Part shown: one piece after another, positions 1-8,328 of the stretch
Layout of the letters: the number at the start of each line of letters is the position of its first letter
How positions within the stretch are numbered: the stretch's first letter is position 1
From: Chitinophaga pinensis
GTDB lineage: Bacteria; Bacteroidota; Bacteroidia; Chitinophagales; Chitinophagaceae
Assembly: GCA_945872085.1 (NCBI GenBank)
Contig: CAMBYG010000009.1
Span: forward strand, 1-39,878
Direction of reading: 5' to 3'
DNA: 39,878 nt
Made by a program: the position numbers and the translations under genes
Notes under the pieces: model-generated
Told to the model about the DNA's origin: nothing
Databases searched by the model: none
The model's input: the letters and a program-made list of their open reading frames with translations, nothing else

Positions 1-180
1 AAAAAACCATTACTGACCGTTGATGATTACAATGCTTTTGTAGCCTATTGTTCTCAACCCTATCGTATGCTCTTGATTTATGGTATTGGCTTTGGTGGAT
101 ATTTATGGATACGTGCTCGCTTAGAAAAGCTTATGCAACTAGCAGCCAAGCAGCATGCTGAGGAAGATGAAACAACCTAA
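1..180 (+). CDS. C-terminal end of an unidentified membrane protein (partial)
   Basis: An open frame enters from the left edge and ends with TAA at 178-180, giving 59 residues. Residues about 22-42 form one hydrophobic segment (RMLLIYGIGFGGYLWIRARL), followed by a short charged tail rich in Lys, Glu and Asp, which would suit a membrane protein ending in a cytoplasmic tail. I do not recognise the family. It converges with the glycosyltransferase gene on the other strand with only 3 bases between the stops, and no terminator hairpin lies between them. The start lies outside the window. Confidence 0.6.
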   Translation, partial: KKPLLTVDDYNAFVAYCSQPYRMLLIYGIGFGGYLWIRARLEKLMQLAAKQHAEEDETT

Positions 181-183
181 ATA

Positions 184-1230
184 TTAAATAGGTTTTGTTT
201 TAAAATCTAATGCTTTAAAAGTGCGTTTCTTTTTAGCAAAGTATTGCCAAATGATACTTTTATTATAAATTCCAACGGTATTTCTATTCGTGATTAAGGA
301 TTTATTTTGGGCACGCTTTTTCAACCATAAGCCCAATTGTCCATAAAAGCTAAAATGTGCTTTAATAATTGTCAAGGTATGCCTCCATTTTCCTTGTAAG
401 AGTAGTTGAAGTCCAGCTACCCCATCTAAAACCAAACGTACAGGAAGCAACCAACATAATTTGGTGCTACGTTCGTTTTTAAGTAAGAGAATTAGGCTAT
501 TTCTAAAATTATAAAATAATTTTTGGGTACTGCCATAACTGATGACACTGCCGCCTACATGATACACCGTAGATTCGGGCACATACGCAATACGATAACC
601 AGCGTTTTTAATGCGCCAGCATAAATCCACTTCTTCCATATGGGCGTATAAGTCTTTATCCAAGCCACCCAATCGATGATAAACTGCTGCATTTACAACA
701 AAACAGCCACCCGACGCCCAAAATAATTCAACAGCATCATCGTATTGTTGATGATCTTCTTCTAAGGTTTCAAATATACGGCCTCTGCAAAAGAGATAGC
801 CTAAATAATCCATAAATCCACCTGCAGCGCCAGCATATTCGAAATAGCTGCGCTCTTTCCAATATCTAATTTTAGGTTGGCATACCGCAATTTGTGGATC
901 GCTACTTATAGTTTTATGAATGGGAGGAAACCAATGGTCGGTTACTTCAAAATCTGCAGATAAGAGTATATAATACGTTGCTTGAATTTGTAATAAGGCT
1001 TCGTAATAGCCATTTGCAAAGCCTTTATTAATAGGCAAATGTAAAGTAGTAACGGAGGGATAATGCGTTTGTACGTGCTGTAAGGTATCGTCGGTAGAGG
1101 CATTGTCTACAACAATTACTTGATATTGATCCTTTGCTTGCTCTATGATTTTAGGTAAAAATAAATCATGCCATTTTTTACCGTTATAACTTAATATAAC
1201 AACGGCAGTATCATAGTTGCATTGAATCAT
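184..1230 (-). CDS. Glycosyltransferase family 2
   Basis: A 348-residue GT-A fold glycosyltransferase of the rhamnosyltransferase-like group (COG1216), expected to move a sugar from a nucleotide-sugar donor onto a cell-surface glycan at the cytoplasmic face of the membrane. The nucleotide-binding start is visible (VVILSYNG near residues 10-17, VVDNASTDDT at 40-49). SADFE at 91-95 takes the place of the DXD metal site. The acceptor/catalytic region follows with GGCFVVN (174-180) and EEVDLCWR (199-206), then YHVGGS (223-228). The C-terminal part is basic and partly amphipathic and probably sits on the membrane. A small membrane-protein gene ends 9 bases upstream, so the two are probably co-transcribed. 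The sugar and acceptor cannot be told from sequence. Confidence 0.9.
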   Translation of the reverse strand: MIQCNYDTAVVILSYNGKKWHDLFLPKIIEQAKDQYQVIVVDNASTDDTLQHVQTHYPSVTTLHLPINKGFANGYYEALLQIQATYYILLSADFEVTDHWFPPIHKTISSDPQIAVCQPKIRYWKERSYFEYAGAAGGFMDYLGYLFCRGRIFETLEEDHQQYDDAVELFWASGGCFVVNAAVYHRLGGLDKDLYAHMEEVDLCWRIKNAGYRIAYVPESTVYHVGGSVISYGSTQKLFYNFRNSLILLLKNERSTKLCWLLPVRLVLDGVAGLQLLLQGKWRHTLTIIKAHFSFYGQLGLWLKKRAQNKSLITNRNTVGIYNKSIIWQYFAKKKRTFKALDFKTKPI

Positions 1231-1239
1231 CCGATGATA

Positions 1240-1455
1240 TTATTTGTAAACTGGCTCGTATTGCGTGTTTCCAGGAACTTCTGGAGTGTGATTCGCAAAC
1301 TTGTGTTGGTATAAATTATAGCAACCTGCCCAAGAAAAAATAAAAATACTAAAGAATACAAGCACAAAAAGGAAACGAGATTTAGAAGGTTTATTTAATT
1401 CTAAATCCGCTGGATTATCGATAATATTTTCGTTGGTCGTGTTGTGAGATTGCAT
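1240..1455 (-). CDS. Small single-span membrane protein, unknown function
   Basis: A 71-residue protein of a family I do not recognise. The polar, Asn-rich N-terminus (about 25 residues) is followed by one hydrophobic helix (FLFVLVFFSIFIFSW, about 28-43) and a short polar tail. The helix is not at the N-terminus, so this looks like a membrane-anchored protein and not a secreted one. It lies 9 bases upstream of the glycosyltransferase gene on the same strand and has a good Bacteroidota-type promoter just upstream, so it is probably the first gene of a two-gene transcript. The function is unknown. The clear promoter and ATG support it being real. Confidence 0.6.
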   Translation of the reverse strand: MQSHNTTNENIIDNPADLELNKPSKSRFLFVLVFFSIFIFSWAGCYNLYQHKFANHTPEVPGNTQYEPVYK

Positions 1456-1475
1456 GTTGATTTATTTTACCGACA

Positions 1476-1507
1476 CAAAAATAATAGATTATCTAAAATA
1501 ATCACAA
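1476..1507 (-). promoter_or_regulatory. Bacteroidota-type promoter for the small membrane protein and glycosyltransferase
   Basis: On the minus strand TATTTTTG (1476-1483) fits the -7 consensus TAnnTTTG of the Bacteroidota primary sigma factor. TTG at 1505-1507 lies 21 bases further upstream, in the place of the -33 element. The expected transcript start near 1470 leaves a leader of about 15 bases before the ATG at 1455. This is a pattern match only. Confidence 0.55.
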
Positions 1508-1541
1508 TAAATTTCATCAATTTTAGTTTATTTGTTAAGAA

Positions 1542-2675
1542 ATGGCAAGTTTTATCAATTGGAAATCGGGATTTATCCTTATTGCACTGCTCATAGTAGC
1601 GGCATCGCTGTATTATACCAATAATTTAGCCAATGACTTGTCGCAAGAAGAGCGTAAGAAAGTTGCTATTTTAGCCAAATCCTTTGAGCTACTAGGAAAA
1701 AGTAGCGATAATGATGCTATTTCATTTGCGCTTTCCAATATCGATTCCAATAAATCGATTCCGGTAATACTCACCGATGAAAAAAATGAAATTATCGATT
1801 TTAGAAATATCGATACCAATCGTAAAGCTGTAAAAAACTTATTACAGCAAAAGTTGCTAGAATTTAAACAACAGCACCCCAAAGTAGTCGTTGATTTTGG
1901 ATTTGGCCAAAATTATATTTTTTATGGTGAATCGGCGCACCTTAAAAAGTTACGTCAATTCCCCTATATTCAGCTATGCATTATTATCTTATTTTTATCG
2001 GTAGTACTTATAGCCCTCTCTGCTGCGCATAGTGCCAATCAAAATCAACTATGGATAAGTTTATCTAAAGAAACAGCCCATCAATTAGGCACCCCTATAA
2101 GCTCATTAGAGGCCTGGACCGTATTGCTGGAGCAACAACATACCTCACCCGAGTTGTTGGCAGAATTACAAAAAGACATTCATCGCCTTCAGGTAGTTGC
2201 TTATCGTTTTAGTAAAATTGGAAGCACTCCAAAATTGACGATTCAAGACCTTGCAGCGCTTGTTGAACAAATCAAAGCGTATATGCAAATACGCGCACCC
2301 AAGCATGTACGTATTGAATTTTTAAGTAGCGAGCCAAGCATGTTGATACCCATGAGCGCTACTTTGATTGAATGGGTTATTGACAATTTAATTCGCAATG
2401 CCTTAGATGCTATGAACCATAAAGGGGTAATATTAATAAGCCTTCAAAAAGAAGACAAACAGGTTATTTTAGACATCAGCGATACGGGTAAAGGCATGAG
2501 TAAAGGTCAGGCAAAACAAATTTTCAAACCTGGTTATAGTACCAAGAAAAGAGGTTGGGGTTTGGGTTTATCCTTATCCAAACGTATTATAGAGCAATAT
2601 CACAAAGGCAGCTTACAACTGCGCCAAACCGAAATGGGTAAAGGAACAACCTTTAGAATTATACTGCCTTTATAG
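1542..2675 (+). CDS. Orphan sensor histidine kinase
   Basis: A 377-residue membrane histidine kinase. Two transmembrane helices (about 10-26 and 141-163) flank a sensor domain of roughly 115 residues that should lie in the periplasm. The H-box is KETAHQLGTP with phospho-acceptor His180, a form common in Bacteroidota kinases. The HATPase_c domain follows with N-box DNLIRNA (281-287), G1 box DTGKG (314-318), an F-box region IFKPGYSTKK and G2 box GWGLGLS (338-344), so all catalytic motifs are present. No HAMP domain is obvious. No response regulator lies next to it; the neighbours are a divergent glycosyltransferase unit and a tRNA gene. Its partner and signal are unknown. Confidence 0.9.
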   Translation: MASFINWKSGFILIALLIVAASLYYTNNLANDLSQEERKKVAILAKSFELLGKSSDNDAISFALSNIDSNKSIPVILTDEKNEIIDFRNIDTNRKAVKNLLQQKLLEFKQQHPKVVVDFGFGQNYIFYGESAHLKKLRQFPYIQLCIIILFLSVVLIALSAAHSANQNQLWISLSKETAHQLGTPISSLEAWTVLLEQQHTSPELLAELQKDIHRLQVVAYRFSKIGSTPKLTIQDLAALVEQIKAYMQIRAPKHVRIEFLSSEPSMLIPMSATLIEWVIDNLIRNALDAMNHKGVILISLQKEDKQVILDISDTGKGMSKGQAKQIFKPGYSTKKRGWGLGLSLSKRIIEQYHKGSLQLRQTEMGKGTTFRIILPL

Positions 2676-2694
2676 GAAATTAAATATTAATGCT

Positions 2695-2702
2695 TAATTT
2701 TG
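2695..2702 (+). promoter_or_regulatory. -7 promoter element for tRNA-Leu
   Basis: TAATTTTG matches TAnnTTTG and lies 10 bases upstream of the first base of the mature tRNA, so transcription would start at or just before the tRNA 5' end. A clear -33 TTTG is not visible upstream, where the end of the kinase gene lies. Confidence 0.5.
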
Positions 2703-2712
2703 CGTCTCTCAA

Positions 2713-2798
2713 GCGGCGATGGCGAAACTGGTAGACGCACTACCTTGAGGTGGTAGCGCCTTTTAACGGGCGTGGGAGTTCGAATCTCCTTTGCCGCA
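2713..2798 (+). tRNA. tRNA-Leu (anticodon GAG)
   Basis: An 86-base class II tRNA. The acceptor stem is GCGGCGA (2713-2719) paired with TTGCCGC (2791-2797, one G-U pair), with discriminator A at 2798. The D arm contains the usual GGTAGA segment. The anticodon stem CTACC/GGTAG holds the 7-base loop TTGAGGT, giving anticodon GAG, which reads CUC and CUU. A long variable arm (CGCC...GGCG) fits leucine, and the T arm is GGAG-TTCGAAT-CTCC. CCA is not encoded (the following bases are CAAA) and must be added after transcription. Confidence 0.95.
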
Positions 2799-2799
2799 C

Positions 2800-2829
2800 A
2801 AAAAAGAGCAACAATTGTTGCTCTTTTTT
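2800..2829. terminator. Perfect palindromic terminator shared by tRNA-Leu and the EVE gene
   Basis: The 15-base arms 2800-2814 and 2815-2829 are exact reverse complements (A-run, GAGCAACAA / TTGTTGCTC, T-run). On either strand the transcript would form a hairpin followed by U residues, so it can end the tRNA transcript going right and the long minus-strand operon going left. Its right arm touches the first base of the EVE gene's stop codon. Confidence 0.85.
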
Positions 2830-3233
2830 TATTTTGCTAAATCTAAAATGATTTTATATTCCATTGTTGTTACCGGGCATACCGACAAGCGGCCTTGCTT
2901 GATCAAGGCTAAATTTTCTAATCCAGGTGTTTGCTTCATGGTAGCAAGTGTTACTGTATTTTTCAAAGCCTTTAAAGGTTTTAAATCTACCGCTACCCAA
3001 TTTGGATCATCGGTAGTAGGATCTTGATAGGCTATTTTTGCTACCGTAGCAATACCCACAATTTCCAATCCTTCATTGCTGTGGTAAAACAAGACTTCGT
3101 CGCCTTTGGACATTGCACGCAAATTATTCCTAGCTTGGTAATTACGTACTCCATCCCAAAAGGTCTTTTTGTCTTTACAAAACTGTTCCCAACTATATTT
3201 GAAGGGTTCTGATTTTACTAACCAATAGTTCAT
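2829..3233 (-). CDS. EVE domain-containing protein (THYN1-like)
   Basis: A 134-residue protein made of a single EVE domain, a PUA-like fold. Visible family marks are the start NYWLVKSEP, the segment WDGVRNYQARN (about 26-36), and MSKGDEVLFYHSN (about 41-53), which line the proposed ligand cleft. The length is normal for stand-alone EVE proteins. The family is thought to bind modified bases in DNA or RNA, and human THYN1 is a homologue; the ligand here is unknown. It is the last gene of the long minus-strand run, 4 bases after the polyprenyl synthase, and uses the tRNA-Leu palindrome as terminator. EVE domains also occur in defence systems, but these neighbours are housekeeping genes. Confidence 0.9.
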   Translation of the reverse strand: MNYWLVKSEPFKYSWEQFCKDKKTFWDGVRNYQARNNLRAMSKGDEVLFYHSNEGLEIVGIATVAKIAYQDPTTDDPNWVAVDLKPLKALKNTVTLATMKQTPGLENLALIKQGRLSVCPVTTMEYKIILDLAK

Positions 3234-3237
3234 AATA

Positions 3238-4206
3238 TTAATGTTCTCTGTTTAATAAATAATTTGTGATTTGAATAAATGGCTCCTTCTTGCTAGCATC
3301 AATCGACAAACTGTCTAAACTATCAAATGCGGCTTGGGTATATTGCTGAATTAATTCTTTACAGGATTCCTTCGCTTTTGTAGCTTCAAATAAAGATAGC
3401 ATCCGCGTTACTTTATCATCTGTGTTACTATTTAATAATTCCTGAATTTGATTTTTTTGTTCTTCATTTCCGAGTGCTATTGCTTTTAACAATAAATAGG
3501 TTTTTTTGTTGGCTTGTATATCTCCACCCTTTTGTTTTCCTAATTTAGCCACTTCACCAAAAGCATCTAAGTAATCATCTTGTAATTGAAAGGCTAATCC
3601 TAATTGAATACCAAAATTATACAAACAAGAAGCTTGTTCTTTAGTTGCAGAGCCTGCCATGGCACCCATCTGTAAACTTGCTGCTAATAAAACAGATGTT
3701 TTCAAACGAATCATTTCTAAATAGGCGTCAATACTTACATCTTCCCTATTTTCAAAATCCATATCCCACTGTTGTCCTTCGCATACCTCAATAGCGGTCT
3801 TATTAAACAGCTCCACTAGAGCAAGGGGTTGCTGTTTGTTTTTTACGAGCAATTGATAGGCATATATAAACATAACATCACCACTTAATATGCCAGTGGG
3901 TAAACCATACTTGGCATGAACCGTAGCAAAACCTCTTCGCAAGGGTGCTTTATCCATTATATCATCATGAATCAAGGTAAAATTATGAAAGAGTTCAATA
4001 GCCGCTGCAATATGATAAGCATCTTCTTGAACAGCATCAAAAGCTTGTGCTGCCATCAAACATAAAATAGGTCGTATGCGCTTGCCTCCTAATTGTAAAA
4101 GATAAGCACAGGGCTCATATAAATTCCGGGGCTCTTGTTCGAAGGGCACTAATTGTCGAAATCGAGTTTCGAATTGCTGACTAAGTTCTTGTAACTGTGT
4201 CGACAT
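3238..4206 (-). CDS. Trans-isoprenyl diphosphate synthase (polyprenyl synthetase)
   Basis: A 322-residue all-helical enzyme that joins isopentenyl diphosphate units onto an allylic diphosphate in the cytosol, feeding quinone, carotenoid or other isoprenoid synthesis. GGKRIRP (40-46) binds isopentenyl diphosphate. The first Asp-rich motif DDIMD is at 81-85 with RRG at 90-92, and the second, DDYLD, is at 210-214. Phe76, five residues before the first motif, is bulky, a feature linked to shorter chains (C15-C20) in this family. The first motif lacks the two-residue insertion of typical bacterial farnesyl diphosphate synthases. Chain length remains uncertain, so I give no symbol. It sits 7 bases after rnr and 4 before the EVE gene. 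Confidence 0.9.
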   Translation of the reverse strand: MSTQLQELSQQFETRFRQLVPFEQEPRNLYEPCAYLLQLGGKRIRPILCLMAAQAFDAVQEDAYHIAAAIELFHNFTLIHDDIMDKAPLRRGFATVHAKYGLPTGILSGDVMFIYAYQLLVKNKQQPLALVELFNKTAIEVCEGQQWDMDFENREDVSIDAYLEMIRLKTSVLLAASLQMGAMAGSATKEQASCLYNFGIQLGLAFQLQDDYLDAFGEVAKLGKQKGGDIQANKKTYLLLKAIALGNEEQKNQIQELLNSNTDDKVTRMLSLFEATKAKESCKELIQQYTQAAFDSLDSLSIDASKKEPFIQITNYLLNREH

Positions 4207-4213
4207 AAATAAT

Positions 4214-6187
4214 TTATTTTTTTATTGTTGCAATAGATTCTAAACTAAAATCAATTGTTCGTTTGTCTAGATTAGCACTCACTACTTTAATCATTACCTT
4301 ATCTCCTAATCTAAATTGCAAACCGGTATTTCTTCCACGCAAGGCATAATCTTGTTCTATATATTCAAACTGGTCTATGCTCAATAATTCATTTACACTC
4401 ACCATACCTTCACATTTGTGTGCCACTGTTTCTGCCCAAAAACCATAGGTAGAAGCACCACTCACAACGGCTTCAAACACTTCGCCTACATAAGCCTGCA
4501 TATACTCTACTTGTTTGTATTTGTTGGCACTTCGCTCCGATTCCATGGCGCTACGCTCTTGATCACTACAATGTTTACAAGCCGCTTCCAATTCCGGATT
4601 CTTAGGATATTGATGCGCTAAACAGGCAGCTACAATTCTATGTACTAGCACATCGGGATAACGACGAATGGGTGATGTAAAGTGACAATAATTTTCAAAT
4701 CCTAAACCATAGTGCCCAATATTTTTAGTAGTATAAATAGCTTTCGACATGGTGCGTATCCCTAAACTTTCTAAAACATGCTGCTCTGGTTTCCCTTTTA
4801 CAAATTGTAACATTTCGTTGAAAGAATGTGAAATTGACGCTGGATCGTTTAAATTAAATTTAAATCCATAGCGAGAGGCAAAGGAAGTAAAAACCTCTAG
4901 CTTACTAGCATCTGGCGCATCATGAATACGATACGGGAACGGTATTTTTAGTTTTTCCGTTTCTAATTTGCCTACAAATTCAGCTACCGCTTTGTTGGCT
5001 AGCAACATAAATTCTTCAATCAATTGATGTGCTTGTTTACTCTCTTTCACAATAATACCAATAGGTTTAGCCTGTTCATCTAATTGAAAGCGCACTTCTT
5101 GAGAAGAAAAATTAATAGCCCCTTTTTTAAAGCGTTCTGCTCTTAATTGTTGTGCTAAATTATTTAACAGCAATAATTCTTCATTTAAATCACCTGGCGT
5201 GCCTTCTATTTGTGTTTGCACTTCTTCATAAGTAAATCTTCGCTTAGAGTGAATCAGCGTTCGACCAATCCATGTGGACAATACTTTAGCATCGGCATCT
5301 ATTTCAAATACTGCTGAAAAAGTATATTTATCTTCATTTGGCCGGAGCGAACATAATTCATTACTAATGCGCTCAGGCAACATAGGCGCCACACGATCGG
5401 GCAAATAAACACTAGTTGCTCTTGCGTAAGCTTCTTTATCTAATGGTGTATCGGGTTGCACAAAATGACTCACATCAGCGATATGAACCCCAATCTCCCA
5501 AGTAGCATCTGTAAGCTTTTTAAAAGAAATAGCATCATCAAAATCTTTAGCATCTACCGGGTCTATAGTAAAACAAAGAGTATCTCTAAAATCTCGTCTT
5601 TTCTTTACTTCTTCTGCATCTATTGCTGCATGTAAGGTTTGTGCCGTTGCTAATACTTCATCAGGAAAGGTTAATGGAAAACCGTGCTCCATTAAAATCT
5701 GCTGCATGGCTATTTCATTTTGCGACTCATTGGTCATGATTTTAATGACCTTGCCAACAGGATTTTTAGCATTCGATTTCCATTCAATAATTTTTGCAAT
5801 AACATAATCATGATGCACAGCACCATTCAAATTTTGAATGGGTATGTAAATATCAACTGGCATTTGTTCATTACTTGGAATCAAAAAGGCAAATTGTTCA
5901 TGCACTTCTAGTCGACCAGAAAATTCGTTTTGTTTTCTTGCAACTACAGATGCAATTCTTCCTTCCATTCTACCATTCGTACTCTTCTTAATAATTTCTA
6001 CTTGTACCGTATCACCATTTAATCCCGTACGTAATTGCTCTGGGCGAATGATAATATCTTTAGATAATCCTGGAACTATTACAAAACCCATTCCGCCTCG
6101 GGTAATCTCCAAGGTGCCCGTATAACGGGGTTCGTCTACAGCACTGCGTACTTTTCTTTTTATAGGCACTTGTTTCTTTCTCGACAT
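4214..6187 (-). CDS. rnr: Ribonuclease R
   Basis: A 657-residue 3'-to-5' exoribonuclease of the RNB (RNase II/R) family, which degrades structured RNA and takes part in rRNA and mRNA quality control. A basic N-terminus leads into a cold-shock domain (about 22-65, GTLEITRGGMGFVIV) and a second one (about 88-150). The RNB catalytic domain carries DPVDAKDFDDA (209-219), whose Asp residues hold the metal ions. A C-terminal S1 domain (about 575-645) ends close to the stop. It is shorter than the E. coli enzyme (over 800 residues), lacking the N-terminal helix-turn-helix and the Lys-rich tail, as is usual in this phylum. It lies between lpxK (27-base gap) and the polyprenyl synthase (7-base gap). 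Confidence 0.95.
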   Translation of the reverse strand: MSRKKQVPIKRKVRSAVDEPRYTGTLEITRGGMGFVIVPGLSKDIIIRPEQLRTGLNGDTVQVEIIKKSTNGRMEGRIASVVARKQNEFSGRLEVHEQFAFLIPSNEQMPVDIYIPIQNLNGAVHHDYVIAKIIEWKSNAKNPVGKVIKIMTNESQNEIAMQQILMEHGFPLTFPDEVLATAQTLHAAIDAEEVKKRRDFRDTLCFTIDPVDAKDFDDAISFKKLTDATWEIGVHIADVSHFVQPDTPLDKEAYARATSVYLPDRVAPMLPERISNELCSLRPNEDKYTFSAVFEIDADAKVLSTWIGRTLIHSKRRFTYEEVQTQIEGTPGDLNEELLLLNNLAQQLRAERFKKGAINFSSQEVRFQLDEQAKPIGIIVKESKQAHQLIEEFMLLANKAVAEFVGKLETEKLKIPFPYRIHDAPDASKLEVFTSFASRYGFKFNLNDPASISHSFNEMLQFVKGKPEQHVLESLGIRTMSKAIYTTKNIGHYGLGFENYCHFTSPIRRYPDVLVHRIVAACLAHQYPKNPELEAACKHCSDQERSAMESERSANKYKQVEYMQAYVGEVFEAVVSGASTYGFWAETVAHKCEGMVSVNELLSIDQFEYIEQDYALRGRNTGLQFRLGDKVMIKVVSANLDKRTIDFSLESIATIKK

Positions 6188-6214
6188 AAGGTTGTATATG
6201 CTATTGCATAGTAA

Positions 6215-7297
6215 TTAATAGGTTTGATAATGCGTTAATTGTTGTGCTACAAAAGTATGCACTTGTTGATCGAAGGCTTCTTTGCCATTCAATAAAAATT
6301 GAATTTGAATAGCCTGTATATAAATTGCAATACCGGCATTTTCAAAAATGTCTAAATAAGGTAGCAAACGAGTTGCATCTTTTTCTGTAGTAAGCAGCAC
6401 TTTATCATTCACCTTCCAATTATTAAAACTACTTACAATCTCCTCCAAATCGAAGGCAGTAAAAGCATGGTGATCGGCATACGATAAGGTATGTATGTCG
6501 TTGGAAGACTTAGTAATATGCTGAATTAAAGAAGCAGGATTAGCAATGCAGCAAACCAATAGTACATTTTTATTTTCTAAGGTTAGAGCTGCTCGAGTAC
6601 TGATATGATAGGGCGTTTGATAGTGCAATCCAGTAAAATAAACTTGTTGATGCTCCAGTGGTTGAATTTGTGTAATGATTTCTTGTGCTGCTGCTTGACT
6701 AAAATTGGAACTACATTTAGAAACCACGATTACATCAGCTCTTTTATAGGCCGTTCTGTTTTCTCTTAAACGCCCGTAGGGCAAAACAAAATCCTTATAA
6801 AAAGGCCGCTGCACATCCATGATTAAAATATTCAATCCAGGTTTTACAGAACGATGCTGAAAAGCATCATCTAAAATAATAATATCGGTATCTGTAGCTG
6901 CTTGCAATAAAGAAGGGATACCTATCATACGATCTTCGGCAACACTTACATAGGCATCAGGAAATTTGCTATAAAATTGCATGGGCTCATCTCCTATTGT
7001 TCGGAAGGTGCTTTTTTCATTAGCCAAAATAAATCCTCTCGTTGCTCGCTTGTAGCCTCTACTCATGGTGGCTACCTTGTATTGATATTGCAATAATTGA
7101 ATAAGATATTCTACATGCGGAGTCTTACCCGTGCCGCCAACTGATAAATTACCCACCGAAATAACTGGTATAGAAAAGGAAACCGAATCTAAGATGCCTC
7201 TATTGTAAAAGAAATTACGAATGGCAATAACACAAGAATAGAGTAAAGTAAAAGGAAAAAGTAAGTATTTTAATATCGAAATTGCAGGTGCAAACAT
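6215..7297 (-). CDS. lpxK: Tetraacyldisaccharide 4'-kinase
   Basis: A 360-residue inner-membrane kinase that phosphorylates the 4' position of the lipid A disaccharide precursor, the last step before core sugars are added. An N-terminal membrane helix (about 10-28) is followed by SVGNLSVGGTGKTP (47-60), the P-loop typical of LpxK, and later the conserved DDAFQHR (about 142-148), where the Asp acts with the catalytic site. The length is normal. It shows that the organism makes lipid A. Neighbours are the formiminotransferase (22 bases) and rnr (27 bases); no other lpx gene is in the window. Confidence 0.95.
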   Translation of the reverse strand: MFAPAISILKYLLFPFTLLYSCVIAIRNFFYNRGILDSVSFSIPVISVGNLSVGGTGKTPHVEYLIQLLQYQYKVATMSRGYKRATRGFILANEKSTFRTIGDEPMQFYSKFPDAYVSVAEDRMIGIPSLLQAATDTDIIILDDAFQHRSVKPGLNILIMDVQRPFYKDFVLPYGRLRENRTAYKRADVIVVSKCSSNFSQAAAQEIITQIQPLEHQQVYFTGLHYQTPYHISTRAALTLENKNVLLVCCIANPASLIQHITKSSNDIHTLSYADHHAFTAFDLEEIVSSFNNWKVNDKVLLTTEKDATRLLPYLDIFENAGIAIYIQAIQIQFLLNGKEAFDQQVHTFVAQQLTHYQTY

Positions 7298-7319
7298 TAG
7301 GCAATTTACGGAATTAATA

Positions 7320-8324
7320 TCAATATTGTGGCATCTTAGCTAAGAGTGCATATTCGAGTATTTTCTCTTGGGCATTAAATGGTTTAACTTGGTCTAATTT
7401 TAAATAAGCTATACCCGCTTTTAATAGTTCATTTTTATTTGTTGCCGCCTTGTTTAAAGCATGCATACCGGCTTCTAACAAACAAGCTTCTGGCATTAAG
7501 CCAATCAGTTCACTTCCTATTAATTTTACATTATATTTCGAGGCAATTGCTGAACAATTTTGCCAAACTTGCAATGGACTTGTTTTTTTATAATCCAACA
7601 GATTCATAGACACTTGAGCACAATTAAAATCACTCGAATACCAACCTATAGCGCGCAATTGAGGAAGCATGCCTGCTATACGCTCCCCTTTTTCATTCAC
7701 ATAACCAATCGTTCTAATTTCGTTTGCAATTTGCTGGGCGACTAATGCATCTTTAGTATCCAATGAAATATTAAATGCTACTAAGATGGCACGGGCTCCA
7801 ATAACGGAAGCTCCACTAGATTCCACAAAAGTATGGGGTCCGTAATCAGGCTGCCATTTGGGGTCTGTCATTTTAATTTTGAACTGTTCGTATTGACCAC
7901 TTCTAATTTGCGGTAATCTTTTTCTATACACTCGCTCTTGAGAGTGCTCATATAAAAAAACAGGAATCGCTAATGCTTCCCCAACGCGTTTAGCTAAAAC
8001 ATCAGCATAGTAGATAGCCTCTTGCATGGAGAGCTCTTGTAAGGGCACGAGCGGACAAACATCAGTTGCACCAATGCGAGGATGAGCACCTTTTTGAAGG
8101 CGCATATCAATTTGTTCCTTTGCTACCTTAATTGCTTGAAAAGCAGCTTCTATAACAGCATCTGGTGTGCCGGCAAAAGTAAATACCGTTCTGTTAGCAG
8201 AAGCACTGGTATCTTGATGCAGCAAATAAACATCGGGAACGATTTCAATTGCCTGAGCAATATTTTTTAAAACTTCCGAATTGTTTCCCTCACTAAAATT
8301 GGGTATACACTCTAATATAGACAT
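7320..8324 (-). CDS. ftcD: Glutamate formiminotransferase
   Basis: A 334-residue enzyme that moves the formimino group from N-formimino-glutamate, the histidine breakdown product, to tetrahydrofolate. The start MSILECIPNFSEG is a strong family signature. KGAHPRIGATDVCPLVPL (about 78-95) holds the catalytic His81 and folate-binding residues. It covers only the transferase half; the cyclodeaminase half found in the fused animal enzyme is absent, so cyclisation must be done by another protein. It lies 4 bases after the L,D-transpeptidase and 22 before lpxK, far from any other hut gene in this window, so its place here looks positional and not functional. Confidence 0.93.
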   Translation of the reverse strand: MSILECIPNFSEGNNSEVLKNIAQAIEIVPDVYLLHQDTSASANRTVFTFAGTPDAVIEAAFQAIKVAKEQIDMRLQKGAHPRIGATDVCPLVPLQELSMQEAIYYADVLAKRVGEALAIPVFLYEHSQERVYRKRLPQIRSGQYEQFKIKMTDPKWQPDYGPHTFVESSGASVIGARAILVAFNISLDTKDALVAQQIANEIRTIGYVNEKGERIAGMLPQLRAIGWYSSDFNCAQVSMNLLDYKKTSPLQVWQNCSAIASKYNVKLIGSELIGLMPEACLLEAGMHALNKAATNKNELLKAGIAYLKLDQVKPFNAQEKILEYALLAKMPQY

Positions 8325-8328
8325 CTAC

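Noticed and set aside
2791-3027. 78-codon plus-strand frame starting inside tRNA-Leu
   Set aside because: It begins in the tRNA 3' end, reads through the terminator and lies antisense to the EVE gene.
2829-3233. EVE protein as part of a phage-defence or restriction island
   Set aside because: Neighbours are lipid A, RNA decay, isoprenoid and tRNA genes; there is no methylase, nuclease or toxin gene nearby.
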